Of a stretch of 45,891 nucleotides of DNA, positions 33,222 to 40,874 are shown piece by piece. The position numbers and the translations under genes were made by a program. Source of the DNA: Gemmatimonas sp. (GTDB taxonomy: Bacteria > Gemmatimonadota > Gemmatimonadetes > Gemmatimonadales > Gemmatimonadaceae); assembly GCF_031426495.1 (NCBI RefSeq), contig NZ_JANPLK010000023.1:1-45891 (forward strand), in the 5' to 3' direction. The notes under the pieces are model-generated. The model was not told the DNA's origin and did no database searches. It was given only the letters and a program-made list of their open reading frames with translations. How positions within the stretch are numbered: position 1 is the first letter of the stretch; every line of letters begins with the position of its first letter.

Positions 33222-34576
33222 GAGTCGAGGGAGGCAGGCAGGAGGCGGGCCGTCGCGCCGAGCTTTCGCGCCATCGCGGTCGCGGATGCGGGGCAGGCGC
33301 TCCTGAACTCCAGGGTGTTCGCAATCTCCGCGGGCACGGCGTCGCGCGTGACCGTCTCGAAGCCGAAGCGCGGGAAGTAGTGCTCGGCGGTCATCGTCAG
33401 CAGGTACAACGCGTGGATCCCGCGTGCCTCTGCCTCACACACCACGCGCTGCACGAGCTGGTGTCCGAGGCCATGCCGCTGCCAGTCCGCGCGTACGGCA
33501 ACCGACCGCAAGAGCGCGTTGTTGCCGCAGACCTCGAGGCCGGCGACTGCCACGACTGTAGCATCGAAATCCGGCGCTGACGCGACGATGAACTGTCGTG
33601 CGTCGGAGGCAAGCAGCTCGGTAACACCATCGACGGGAAGGCTCGCACCGGTGAGCAGCTGCAGGATCGCTGGAGTGTCCTCGACGGTCGCTGCACGCAT
33701 TGAAGCCCGAGCAGCTGCCGGCTTGGTGGCCCGCACAAACGCCGCCATGATCTTGCCTTCCATCGCGGCGACGTTCGCCGTGTCGAGGCCCGACTCGGTC
33801 AGGAACTGGACGGCGTCTTCCGGCTTGTAGATCCGCGTGGGTTCGATGTCCGTGTGCGTGAAGCCCGCCTCGGTCAGCAGCGCGTGGAACTCCGATTCCT
33901 CGAGCGCGCCCGCCACGCAGCCCACCCAGAGCTCCATGTTGCGCCGCACGTCGTCGGGCATCGCGCCGCGCGTGACGACATCACTCACCGCGAAGCGACC
34001 ACCAGGCTTGAGCACCCGGAACGCTTCCGCGAGTACGCGCCGCTTGTCGCCAGAGAGATTGATGACGCAGTTCGAGATGATCACGTCGACCGAGTTGTCG
34101 GGGAGCGGGATCGCTTCGATCTGGCCTTTCAGAAATTCGACGTTCTCGACCTTCGCCTCGGCCGCGTTCTGCCGCGCGAGCGCCAGCATGTCGTCCGTCA
34201 TGTCGAGGCCATAGGCCTTGCCCGTCGGTCCGACGCGGCGCGCCGAAAGTATCACGTCGATGCCGCCGCCAGAGCCGAGGTCGAGCACCACGTCGCCAGC
34301 GTTGAGCTCCGCCAAGGCCGTCGGGTTGCCGCAGCCGAGCGAGGCGAGCACCGCGGCGGACGGCAGTTTGTCGGTCTCGCCATTCACGTACAGGTTCGAC
34401 GTGATGGGGTCGACGCTGCCGTTGAACGCGTCGCCGCCGCAACAGGAATTCACCGGGCCGCAGCAGCTGGCGGCCTCGCCCGTCGCCAGCACACGGCGCG
34501 CGGCGTCGCCGTACTTCTCCCGCACGAGCGTGGTGAGCGGGGAGTCAATCGTAGGGATGGGCATCGGGGTGGTCAC
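33218..34576 (-). CDS. arsenite methyltransferase fused to ArsN2-like acetyltransferase
   Basis: A 452-residue fusion. Residues 1-285 are ArsM: SAM-binding VVLDLGSGGGIDVILSA, the arsenite-binding Cys in ISNCVINLS and WVGCVAGAL, and an N-terminal CCGPVNSCCGG cluster that may also bind As(III). Residues 293-452 are a GNAT domain (LRSVAVRADWQRHGLGHQLVQ, YLLTMTAEHYFPRFGF, CPASATAM) that resembles ArsN2, the acetyltransferase often found with arsenic genes. The GTG at 34576 has a GGAGA site 8 bases upstream and is preferred to the later ATG. It lies second in the operon, between arsR and arsC. Methylation gives methylarsenicals; the acetyl acceptor is not known. Confidence 0.9.
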   Translation of the reverse strand: MTTPMPIPTIDSPLTTLVREKYGDAARRVLATGEAASCCGPVNSCCGGDAFNGSVDPITSNLYVNGETDKLPSAAVLASLGCGNPTALAELNAGDVVLDLGSGGGIDVILSARRVGPTGKAYGLDMTDDMLALARQNAAEAKVENVEFLKGQIEAIPLPDNSVDVIISNCVINLSGDKRRVLAEAFRVLKPGGRFAVSDVVTRGAMPDDVRRNMELWVGCVAGALEESEFHALLTEAGFTHTDIEPTRIYKPEDAVQFLTESGLDTANVAAMEGKIMAAFVRATKPAAARASMRAATVEDTPAILQLLTGASLPVDGVTELLASDARQFIVASAPDFDATVVAVAGLEVCGNNALLRSVAVRADWQRHGLGHQLVQRVVCEAEARGIHALYLLTMTAEHYFPRFGFETVTRDAVPAEIANTLEFRSACPASATAMARKLGATARLLPASLDS

Positions 34577-34641
34577 GGCATCGTCTCCGAGCAAGAAATG
34601 TTGATGTGTTGAACGCGAGACAACCAAGAAATGAGCGAGCG

Positions 34642-34980
34642 CTAGCCGCAGCAGCGGGCGTTGGCGGGCAGACGCGGGCGGCTACCCGATGCGACCGGGC
34701 GCATGTCGACGACGACGTCGTGCGCTATCGCCAAGGCCTCGGGTACGATCGTGTAGTACGACCACCGCCCCTCCTTTCGGTCGGTCACGAGACCGGCCTC
34801 ACGCAGCACTTTGAGGTGGAACGAGAGGCGAGACTGCGCGGCATCGAGCACGTCCTGAAGGTCACAGACGCAGCGCTCGCCGTCCTGAAGCAGATGGAGA
34901 ATGCCAAGCCGGGTCTCGTCAGAGAGGGCGTGGAACAGACGCGCGACAGCGGTCAGGTCGGGAGTCGTTGGTGTAAGCAC
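34642..34980 (-). CDS. arsR: ArsR-family arsenic-responsive repressor
   Basis: A 112-residue winged-helix repressor. The metal-binding segment is GERCVCDLQDVLDAAQSRLSFHLKVLREAGLV, with the CVCDL arsenic site at the start of the recognition unit, and a C-terminal ARCCG adds a vicinal Cys pair that may also bind As(III). The GTG at 34980 lies only six bases after the predicted -10, so translation may be leaderless; earlier in-frame GTG (34995) or TTG codons would overlap the promoter. It is the first gene of arsR-arsM/N2-arsC-aquaporin and is expected to repress that operon until arsenite binds. Confidence 0.92.
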   Translation of the reverse strand: MLTPTTPDLTAVARLFHALSDETRLGILHLLQDGERCVCDLQDVLDAAQSRLSFHLKVLREAGLVTDRKEGRWSYYTIVPEALAIAHDVVVDMRPVASGSRPRLPANARCCG

Positions 34981-34986
34981 GAGCGT

Positions 34987-35016
34987 AGAATACACCAACG
35001 AATCTTGATGTGTCAA
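34987..35016 (-). promoter_or_regulatory. arsenic operon promoter with overlapping ArsR-box-like dyad
   Basis: On the minus strand, TTGACA (35016-35011), an 18-base spacer and TATTCT (34992-34987). The spacer contains ATCAAG...TTGGT, close to the ATCAA-N-TTGAT form of ArsR boxes, so a bound repressor would sit between -35 and -10. Promoter read directly; operator is inference. Confidence 0.7.
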
Positions 35017-35047
35017 GCACCTGTCATCCACCGCACGCCGAACCTGC

Positions 35048-35155
35048 ACTCGCACGATCTCGTGCTCAGGCGCCAGCATCGCCTCGAGCACCGCGAGATC
35101 TTCGTCCGTTCCGACATTCCCCAACACCACACACGCATTTCGCTCGAGCATCCAC
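35048..35155 (-). pseudogene. queG 3'-end fragment 2
   Basis: The minus strand encodes WMLERNACVVLGNVGTDEDLAVLEAMLAPEHEIVRVQVRRAV, homologous along its length to the C-terminal HEAT-like tail of epoxyqueuosine reductase and to the fragment at 40244-40603. Homology stops abruptly at both ends; the arsR promoter lies immediately downstream. Between here and the oxidase promoter at 35324 I see no gene. Confidence 0.7.
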
Positions 35156-35323
35156 TCGGGAACAGAGCTTTGCGCGGCCGAGCCACAAGGGGAAGTACGC
35201 GGAGGAGGGCCGCGAGCGGGTCGACCACTGCGATTCCGCCGCCGCCAAACGGCGTGGTTCGGGTTGCGTGACGCCGCTCCTCTATTCGAGGTGTGAAGGC
35301 GTGGGGGCAGCGCTGGCCGCCGC

Positions 35324-35352
35324 TTGACCCACTGTTCGGGCACTACTAGGAT
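35324..35352 (+). promoter_or_regulatory. predicted promoter for the multicopper oxidase gene
   Basis: TTGACC at 35324-35329, a 17-base spacer and TAGGAT at 35347-35352, about 60 bases before the preferred ATG. A good sigma70-like match by eye. Confidence 0.6.
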
Positions 35353-35414
35353 GGACCGCGCCGAGTCGGCCGGTTTACGGCGGCGCAGTGCCCACCTGCG
35401 ACCAGAGCGTCATC

Positions 35415-37472
35415 ATGGCAGCACTCCGAACGGTCGCCGCCGTGCTTGCGATCGCCACCGCACAGCTCACCGCCGCGTCCCAAACGGCGCGCGTCTCGCC
35501 GAGGGCCCAGCGCCAGATGCTGCCGGCGCACAGCGACGCGCCGACTTCTCAGCCGCTTCGCGTCAGCGCGGTCTCGCGTATCACGACGAACGACAACCGG
35601 CGACCCGCAGGGCGTCTTGAGCGCGGTGTCTACACGTTGCGACTCGAGGTACGCGAGGGAATGCTTTTCCCGGAGGAGGCGAATGGTCCGGGAGTTCCGG
35701 CCTTGGCCTTCGCTGAGGTTGGGGCAGCGCTGCAGGTGCCTGGACCGCTTGTCCGGGTGCCGCAGGGCACGGAGGTACGCGTGAGCATTCACAACCCCCT
35801 CCCTGACTCGTCTATCACGGTCCACGGACTTGGTACGCAGTCCCGCGCCGACGACTCAGGCCTGCGCATTCCGGCCGGTGCCACGCGACAAGTGACCTTC
35901 AAGGCGGAGACCCCGGGAACGTTCTTCTACTGGGGCACGACTGGCAACCGCGATCTGAATGACCGTGAGTGGCACGAGAGCCAGCTCTCGGGTGCGCTCG
36001 TCATCGATGCGCCAGGCGCGCCCGTCGAAGACCGCGTGTTCGTCATTGGCCATTGGTTTCGTCCGGGTGACTCGACGCTGGCGGTACCTCGGCCCGATCA
36101 GGAATTAATGGTGATTAACGGCCGGTCGTGGCCGCACACCGAGCGCCTGACCTTCACGCAGGGGGATTCGGTGCGCTGGCGGTGGATCAATGCTTCAGCC
36201 GTGTCGCATCCGATGCACCTGCACGGCTTCTACTTCTACGTGGAGAGTCGCGGCGACGCGCGCACGGAGCGGACGTACAGCGGAGACGCGCGTCCGTTCC
36301 TCGTCACGCAGCTCATGCTGTCGGGCGAGACGATGCGCGTCTCCTGGGTGCCCGAACGGAGCGGCAACTGGCTGTTCCACTGCCACTTCGCGTTCCATGT
36401 CTCCCATCACCTGGTGCTCAAACGCGACGTTGTGGCGCGAGGCGCGGTCGCCGATTCGACCACTGCCGGAGGGGCCACCCACGCGTCGCATGCGGCGCAG
36501 TCGCCCCGCGGATCAGTGGCAGCGGCTGTTGTGCCACACCAGATGGCGGGGCTCGTGCTCGGCATTCACGTGCGACCGGCGGCCGGTGTGCCGGTCGGTG
36601 CGTCCACGTCGTCGGCGCGACCCAGGGCACGCGCGATCCGACTGCTGGCGCAGGCGGCGCCCAACCGATTCGGCCGGCTCGCCGGCTTCGGTTACGTCGT
36701 GCAGGACGGCCCGGCTCCTCCGGCGCGAGACTCGATCAGCATCCCGGGGCCACTGCTCGTGCTGCGCCGCGGTGAGCCAGTGCGCATCACCGTTGTGAAC
36801 CATCTGGCGGAGGCCACGGCCGTTCACTGGCACGGCATCGAGCTGGAGAGTTTCCCAGATGGTGTCCCTGGGTGGAGTGGCGCGCCCGGCCGGATCATGC
36901 CGCCCATTGCGCCCCGCGATTCGTTCGTCGCCGAGTTCGTGCCGCCACGCGCCGGCACGTTCATCTACCACACGCACGCCAACGAGCAACTGCAACTGGG
37001 CTCGGGCCTGTACGGCGCGCTGCTCGTCGTCGACCCCGAGCGGCCGTTCGATTCGGCCATCGACAAGGTGATCCTCGTCGGTGGGGCGGGAGCAGCGGAT
37101 TCGCTTCCACAGTTCGGGTTGGAGTCGCCAGGGCTCGTGAACGGCAGCTCAGCGCCCCCACCGATGGACCTGCGCGCGGGGACGACGTATCGCCTGCGCT
37201 TCATCAACATCAATCCGGACTTTCGCGTGTTCTTCTCGCTGATGTCCGACTCCGCGCTTGCGGTCTGGCGGCCCGTGGCGAAGGACGGCGCGGACCTGCC
37301 AGCTCTGCAACGCGCGGAGCGAGCTGCCGTCCTGCTGACTGGGCCGGGAGAGACCGCGGACTTCGAGTTCACGCCGGCGACGCCCGGCGAGTGGCGACTG
37401 GAAGTGAAGACGCAGATCTCGGGGAATGGAGTACCCGGGTGGATCATCCCCATTCGCGTGCGCGTGCGGTGA
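35415..37472 (+). CDS. three-domain multicopper oxidase with permuted copper motifs
   Basis: A 685-residue exported oxidase; the ATG at 35415 opens a signal peptide (MAALRTVAAVLAIATAQLTAASQ). Cupredoxin domain 1 is degenerate (VHGLGTQ and FFYWGTTG, lacking the usual His pairs). Domain 2 holds HPMHLHG (265-271) and HCHFAFH (322-328), the type 1 and half of the type 2/3 ligands, and domain 3 holds HWHG (471-474) and HTH (519-521). In ordinary laccases the HWHG and HxH motifs come first and HCH last, so the order is reversed here, though all four motifs are present. A His-rich linker (THASHAAQ) lies between domains. Substrate (phenol, metal or other) is unknown. Confidence 0.88.
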   Translation: MAALRTVAAVLAIATAQLTAASQTARVSPRAQRQMLPAHSDAPTSQPLRVSAVSRITTNDNRRPAGRLERGVYTLRLEVREGMLFPEEANGPGVPALAFAEVGAALQVPGPLVRVPQGTEVRVSIHNPLPDSSITVHGLGTQSRADDSGLRIPAGATRQVTFKAETPGTFFYWGTTGNRDLNDREWHESQLSGALVIDAPGAPVEDRVFVIGHWFRPGDSTLAVPRPDQELMVINGRSWPHTERLTFTQGDSVRWRWINASAVSHPMHLHGFYFYVESRGDARTERTYSGDARPFLVTQLMLSGETMRVSWVPERSGNWLFHCHFAFHVSHHLVLKRDVVARGAVADSTTAGGATHASHAAQSPRGSVAAAVVPHQMAGLVLGIHVRPAAGVPVGASTSSARPRARAIRLLAQAAPNRFGRLAGFGYVVQDGPAPPARDSISIPGPLLVLRRGEPVRITVVNHLAEATAVHWHGIELESFPDGVPGWSGAPGRIMPPIAPRDSFVAEFVPPRAGTFIYHTHANEQLQLGSGLYGALLVVDPERPFDSAIDKVILVGGAGAADSLPQFGLESPGLVNGSSAPPPMDLRAGTTYRLRFININPDFRVFFSLMSDSALAVWRPVAKDGADLPALQRAERAAVLLTGPGETADFEFTPATPGEWRLEVKTQISGNGVPGWIIPIRVRVR

Positions 37473-37478
37473 GCGGTG

Positions 37479-37585
37479 TGCTGATCGTGGTCGAGCACGT
37501 CCCCGAAAAGCTGATCGACAACGACAGCGGTCGCGACTTCGGATACACCGATGTCTCCGGCCGTGAAACCCGAGCGAAAATATGA
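37479..37585 (+). pseudogene. fragment of a second DUF1501 C-terminus
   Basis: The frame encodes EHVPEKLIDNDSGRDFGYTDVSGRETRAKI and stops. This aligns with the last residues of the intact DUF1501 protein (NHEKLTYNYSGRDFRLTDVAGKVIHD), sharing a 17-base identical run (ACAGCGGTCGCGACTTC). Nothing of the rest of a DUF1501 gene is present. Its stop overlaps the aminotransferase start. Confidence 0.7.
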
Positions 37586-38931
37586 TGTCGAGACCATTCG
37601 ACCGGCGAACGTTGTTCAAGCACACGGCGCTCTTCACGGGAGCAGTGACCGGTGCGCTCGCGCTTCCGCTCTCGATAGGCAAAGCGGAAGACCTCGACGC
37701 CTGGTTGTCTAATCAAGGCGGCCCGTCCCTAAAAGATCAGCGCTCGCCCGGAATAATCGCGCGCGATGAAGCGTATTGGGCGCGCGTGCGAGGACTGTAC
37801 CATCTTCAGCCTGACGTCGTGAATCTCGATCATGGCTGGACGAATCCACCTCCCCGCGCCGCCATGACCGAGCTGACGGCGAGAGCGCGAACGCTCGAGG
37901 CCTTGCCGGCTGAGCAGCTCCCGAAGCAGTGGGAAACGATAAGCACGACGAAAATGAGAGCGGCACTCGCGGCGGCGATGAACGTACAGCCGACCGAGAT
38001 TGCGCTTGTCCGAAACGCAACCGAAGCACTCGACACTGTGCTGCTCGGATTCCCATTGAAAGCCGGCGACGAGGTCGTGTGTTCGGCGCACGATTACTAC
38101 GCGATGCTCGATGCGCTCGAACAGCGACGCGCGCGGGACGGCATCGTTCTCAAGATGATCAACCCCCCGGTGCCTGCACCGTCGATGAACGCGCTCGAAG
38201 CGCTATATGTGGACGCCATCACGAGCAGAACACGGCTGGTCCTGCTCACGCATCCGAGCAATCTCACCGGACAATACCTTCCAGTGCGGCGGATCTCGGA
38301 GCACGCACATCGCGTCGGGGCCGAAGTGGTCGTGGACGCGGCGCAGTCACTCGGACTCCTCGACGATCCGCTCATGTCACTGGGCTGTGATTACTACGGC
38401 GCCAGCGCACACAAGTGGCTGGGAACACCCGTCGGACTCGGTGTCCTCTGGATGCGCCCGGAGCACGTCGCGAAAATCTGGCCCCTCCTCCCACCGATGA
38501 AGGAGGAAAAAGGCATGGCCCGGTTCGAATGGATCGGGACGGCACCGGAGTACGTCAATCCGGCATCGATTCCCGCCATCGCACTGCATGCTGCTCTTGG
38601 CGCCAGCCGAAAGGCGGAGCGACTGAAGTACCTGTCTTCATACCTGCGGGAAAAGATCACCCGAGCTTTTCCCAATGCGCGATTCTACGCGAGCCACGAG
38701 TTGAGCGGCACGCTCACGCACGTCGAATTTCAGGGAGTGGATCCGATCGCCCTCCAGAAGCGTCTCCGCGAGCAACACGGCATTCTGATTCAAGGGATGG
38801 GCGGCATCAGGAGCGACCCGTCACTCCGCGCGATTCGCATCTCTCCCAACGTGTTCACGGCCAGAACAGAGCTTGATCGATTTGTCGCGGCAGCATCGCG
38901 CGAAATTCCACGCCTGGAGAAGCGGGGATAG
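37582..38931 (+). CDS. Tat-exported class V aminotransferase-fold PLP enzyme
   Basis: A 449-residue pyridoxal-phosphate enzyme of the isopenicillin-N epimerase/cysteine-desulfurase superfamily. The N-terminus carries a likely twin-arginine signal (FDRRTLFKHTALFTGAVTGALALPL, Arg8-Arg9). The PLP lysine is in GASAHKWLGTP (Lys278), with VVVDAAQSLG as the cofactor Asp strand and RNATEALDTVL as the phosphate-binding segment. Export of a PLP enzyme is consistent with Tat, which carries folded proteins. Relatives include EgtE-like lyases and epimerases; the reaction is not determinable. The gene follows the multicopper oxidase and a DUF1501 fragment. Confidence 0.9.
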   Translation: MMSRPFDRRTLFKHTALFTGAVTGALALPLSIGKAEDLDAWLSNQGGPSLKDQRSPGIIARDEAYWARVRGLYHLQPDVVNLDHGWTNPPPRAAMTELTARARTLEALPAEQLPKQWETISTTKMRAALAAAMNVQPTEIALVRNATEALDTVLLGFPLKAGDEVVCSAHDYYAMLDALEQRRARDGIVLKMINPPVPAPSMNALEALYVDAITSRTRLVLLTHPSNLTGQYLPVRRISEHAHRVGAEVVVDAAQSLGLLDDPLMSLGCDYYGASAHKWLGTPVGLGVLWMRPEHVAKIWPLLPPMKEEKGMARFEWIGTAPEYVNPASIPAIALHAALGASRKAERLKYLSSYLREKITRAFPNARFYASHELSGTLTHVEFQGVDPIALQKRLREQHGILIQGMGGIRSDPSLRAIRISPNVFTARTELDRFVAAASREIPRLEKRG

Positions 38932-38976
38932 CTCGAAAGCGGGCGGGCAGGCTCGTGTCGGGTGGACGCCTACCCG

Positions 38977-39021
38977 TTGACAAGTATGCCGAAATGTTCA
39001 AGATTCATGAAGTGTGAACAT
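38977..39021 (+). promoter_or_regulatory. promoter-region dyad upstream of the HTH/nucleotidyltransferase pair
   Basis: TTGACA at 38977 is followed by a composite dyad with a single centre: ATGTTCA (38994), palindrome TTCATGAA (39004) and TGAACAT (39015), with 3-base gaps. The -10 is weak (AAGATT). The dyad covers the likely start site of the HTH gene and is a good candidate for its own operator. Confidence 0.6.
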
Positions 39022-39049
39022 AGCCCACCCTCGTGAACGTCAAAAAGCC

Positions 39050-39574
39050 ATGCCTCCGCTCAAGCCTCAGGACATCGCCGTCGCTTTACAGCTCCTGATC
39101 ACGCCAGGCGCGACGTATGCGGCACTTTCCGCGGCGACGGGACTGAGTCAGGGCGAGGTGCACAACGCCGTGCGACGGCTGCGCGGCGCACGGTTGGTTC
39201 TCGCCGGCGCGTCACTGGTGCACCGTGCGGCGTTGCTGGAATTTCTCGGATCCGGTGTGGCGTATGCCTTCCCGGCGGAGGCCGGAGCCGAATCGCGCGG
39301 CGTTCCGACGGCGCACTCGGCAGGCGAGCTCGCGGCGGAGTTCGGCGGATCAGATCCTCTGGTGTGGCCAAGCGTTGCCGGGAGCGTCCGCGGCGCGAGC
39401 GTGATGCCATTGTATGCTGCGGCGCCGGCGACAGCGGCACGCAATCCCGAGCTCTACGAACTGCTCGCGCTCGTGGATGCCGTGCGCCTCGGTCGCGCAC
39501 GGGAGCGCACGCGCGCCAAGCAACTGCTGCGCGAGCGGATCATGTCGGCGTCGTCCGTGGTAGCAGCGGTGTAA
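39050..39574 (+). CDS. winged-helix DNA-binding protein, putative antitoxin
   Basis: A 174-residue protein with an N-terminal helix-turn-helix: LKPQDIAVALQLLITPGATYAALSAATGLSQGEVHNAVRRLRGARLV, a winged-helix pattern like MarR or AbiEi-type regulators. The middle and C-terminal parts (FLGSGVAYAFPAEAG, PLYELLALVDAVRLGRARERTRAKQLL) are of unknown fold and end in a basic helix. The ATG at 39050 is preferred to the GTG at 39014, which lies inside the dyad. It precedes a nucleotidyltransferase gene by 5 bases, so the two resemble an AbiE-type regulator/toxin pair. Confidence 0.8.
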   Translation: MPPLKPQDIAVALQLLITPGATYAALSAATGLSQGEVHNAVRRLRGARLVLAGASLVHRAALLEFLGSGVAYAFPAEAGAESRGVPTAHSAGELAAEFGGSDPLVWPSVAGSVRGASVMPLYAAAPATAARNPELYELLALVDAVRLGRARERTRAKQLLRERIMSASSVVAAV

Positions 39575-39579
39575 CCGGC

Positions 39580-40290
39580 ATGACGGGCAGTCCCAATCGA
39601 GACCGCCTGGTGCGGACGGCCCGCCTGCTGCGGCCACTGCTTGGGGAGTTCGTATTCGTCGGCGGTCAGGTGGCCGAGCTGCTCGTCACCGATGCATCGG
39701 TGGTCCGCATGCGTCCCACCGATGATGTGGACGTGATAGTGCCAGTGACGACGCGTCGGGCATATCACGACCTCCAGAGGCGACTGATGGCGTTGGGATT
39801 CGCGCCGGATCAGCGAGCAGGTGCCCCAATCTGCCGCATGCGCACCAGCGATGATCTTGTGCTCGACGTAATGCCGCTCGACGAGGACATTCTCGGTTTC
39901 AGCAACCGCTGGTACGCGTACGCCGTGGAGAGCGCCACCGGATTCATGCTCGAGCGAGGGCTGGTCGTGCGCATCGCCGCATCGACTGCCTTTCTGGCGA
40001 CGAAGTGGGTCGCGTTTGCGTCGCGTGGAGCGGCGGATCCGATGAGCAGCCACGACCTCGAGGACCTGATCACCGTGGTGGCGGGCCGTTCCGAGATCAT
40101 CGACGAGGTCCGCGCAGCGCCACCCGCGGTCCGACAGTTCATTCGCACCGAGACGGCCGCGTTCCTCGATGCGCCGTGGGCCAGCGGAGTTCTTGAGGGC
40201 AATCTGCCTGACGCGCGACGCGTGCCGGGGCTGGTTGATGCGGTTACCCGTCGGTTTCAGCAGCTTGCGTCGCCGGACGGAGCGAGCTGA
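39580..40290 (+). CDS. AbiEii-like nucleotidyltransferase, putative toxin
   Basis: A 236-residue protein of the DNA polymerase beta-like nucleotidyltransferase superfamily. The motif FVFVGGQVAELLVTDASV...RPTDDVDVIVPV has the G-G start and the D-x-D metal pair; DLVLDVMPLDE gives the third acidic strand. The C-terminal helical part includes ATKWVAFASRG and HDLEDLITVVAGR, where the latter fits the D-x-x-D-L segment of DUF1814/AbiEii proteins. AbiEii-type enzymes transfer nucleotides and can block growth or phage. It is translated with the HTH gene just upstream. The 3' end runs into the queG fragment region. Confidence 0.82.
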   Translation: MTGSPNRDRLVRTARLLRPLLGEFVFVGGQVAELLVTDASVVRMRPTDDVDVIVPVTTRRAYHDLQRRLMALGFAPDQRAGAPICRMRTSDDLVLDVMPLDEDILGFSNRWYAYAVESATGFMLERGLVVRIAASTAFLATKWVAFASRGAADPMSSHDLEDLITVVAGRSEIIDEVRAAPPAVRQFIRTETAAFLDAPWASGVLEGNLPDARRVPGLVDAVTRRFQQLASPDGAS

Positions 40291-40616
40291 TCGCCCACGC
40301 CGCCTGTTCGCGCACGACCTCATGTTCATGCGTGAGCATCGCGTGCAGCACCGCAAGATCCTCGCCGGTACCCACATTCCCCAGCACCACGCACGCGTTC
40401 CGCTTGAGCATCCACAGCTTCGCCCGCTTGATCGCGCTCCCCTTGAACGCCGCCGCGTAATCCGCGGCGTCCATCATGCAGATCGCGCGCGCCAACGCCC
40501 GCGTGCCTTCGCGTGACTCCTCATCAAGAAACATCGCGCGCGGACGGAACGCCTCTTCGCGCAGCGCGCTCGTGAACGACACGTTCCACGGACACACCTC
40601 CTGGGAGGTGTGTCCG
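40244..40616 (-). pseudogene. queG 3'-end fragment 3, the longest
   Basis: From 40603 down, the minus strand encodes QEVCPWNVSFTSALREEAFRPR, then GSAIKRAKLWMLKRNACVVLGNVG and HEHEVVREQAAWAISSLR, with a stop at 40244. This is the end of an epoxyqueuosine reductase: the last Fe-S cysteine motif (CPWN) and the HEAT-like tail. All upstream catalytic and cobalamin-binding parts are missing. The break lies exactly at a 28-bp palindrome (40589-40616). The fragment overlaps the nucleotidyltransferase 3' end by 47 bases. Confidence 0.8.
40589..40616. repeat. 28-bp palindrome at the queG fragment breakpoint
   Basis: CGGACACACCTCC and its exact complement, 13 bp each, with a two-base centre. One arm is authentic queG sequence (GGAGGTGTGTCCG); the other is its inverted copy, so the palindrome marks a fold-back join. 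Confidence 0.85.
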
Positions 40617-40874
40617 CAAAACCGTTTTGAGTTGGCGCTCGGGACCGGGAGGCGAACTCGCAATGCGCCAACGAGTTAGACCGCGGACCCTTCGCCGGGC
40701 TCGGCTGGGACTCTGCTGCTGGGGCGGCGTGTTGAGGGCATGGGAGTGGGCTCGTTCGCTGCATTTTAGCCATCAGATCCGTTGCAAGATGCATGGCAAT
40801 GGCGTTGCATACTGACTAGTTCTGGTGTTGCTTTCGCGAGAGTTGCTCACCAAATCCGCCCCTGCCTTCCCATC
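40617..40874. other. gene-free stretch with inverted repeats
   Basis: I see no gene here. AAAACcGTTTT at about 40618-40628 and GTTGGCGC (40631-40638) paired with GCGCCAAC (40665-40672) form further dyads next to the palindrome. A GTTAGAC heptamer at 40675-40681 recalls an integron attC end, but no matching GTCTAAC partner is found. Confidence 0.4.

Noticed and set aside
40621..40681. Integron attC site
   Set aside because: A GTTAGAC heptamer and inverted arms exist, but the complementary GTCTAAC end is missing and no integrase or cassette series is in view.
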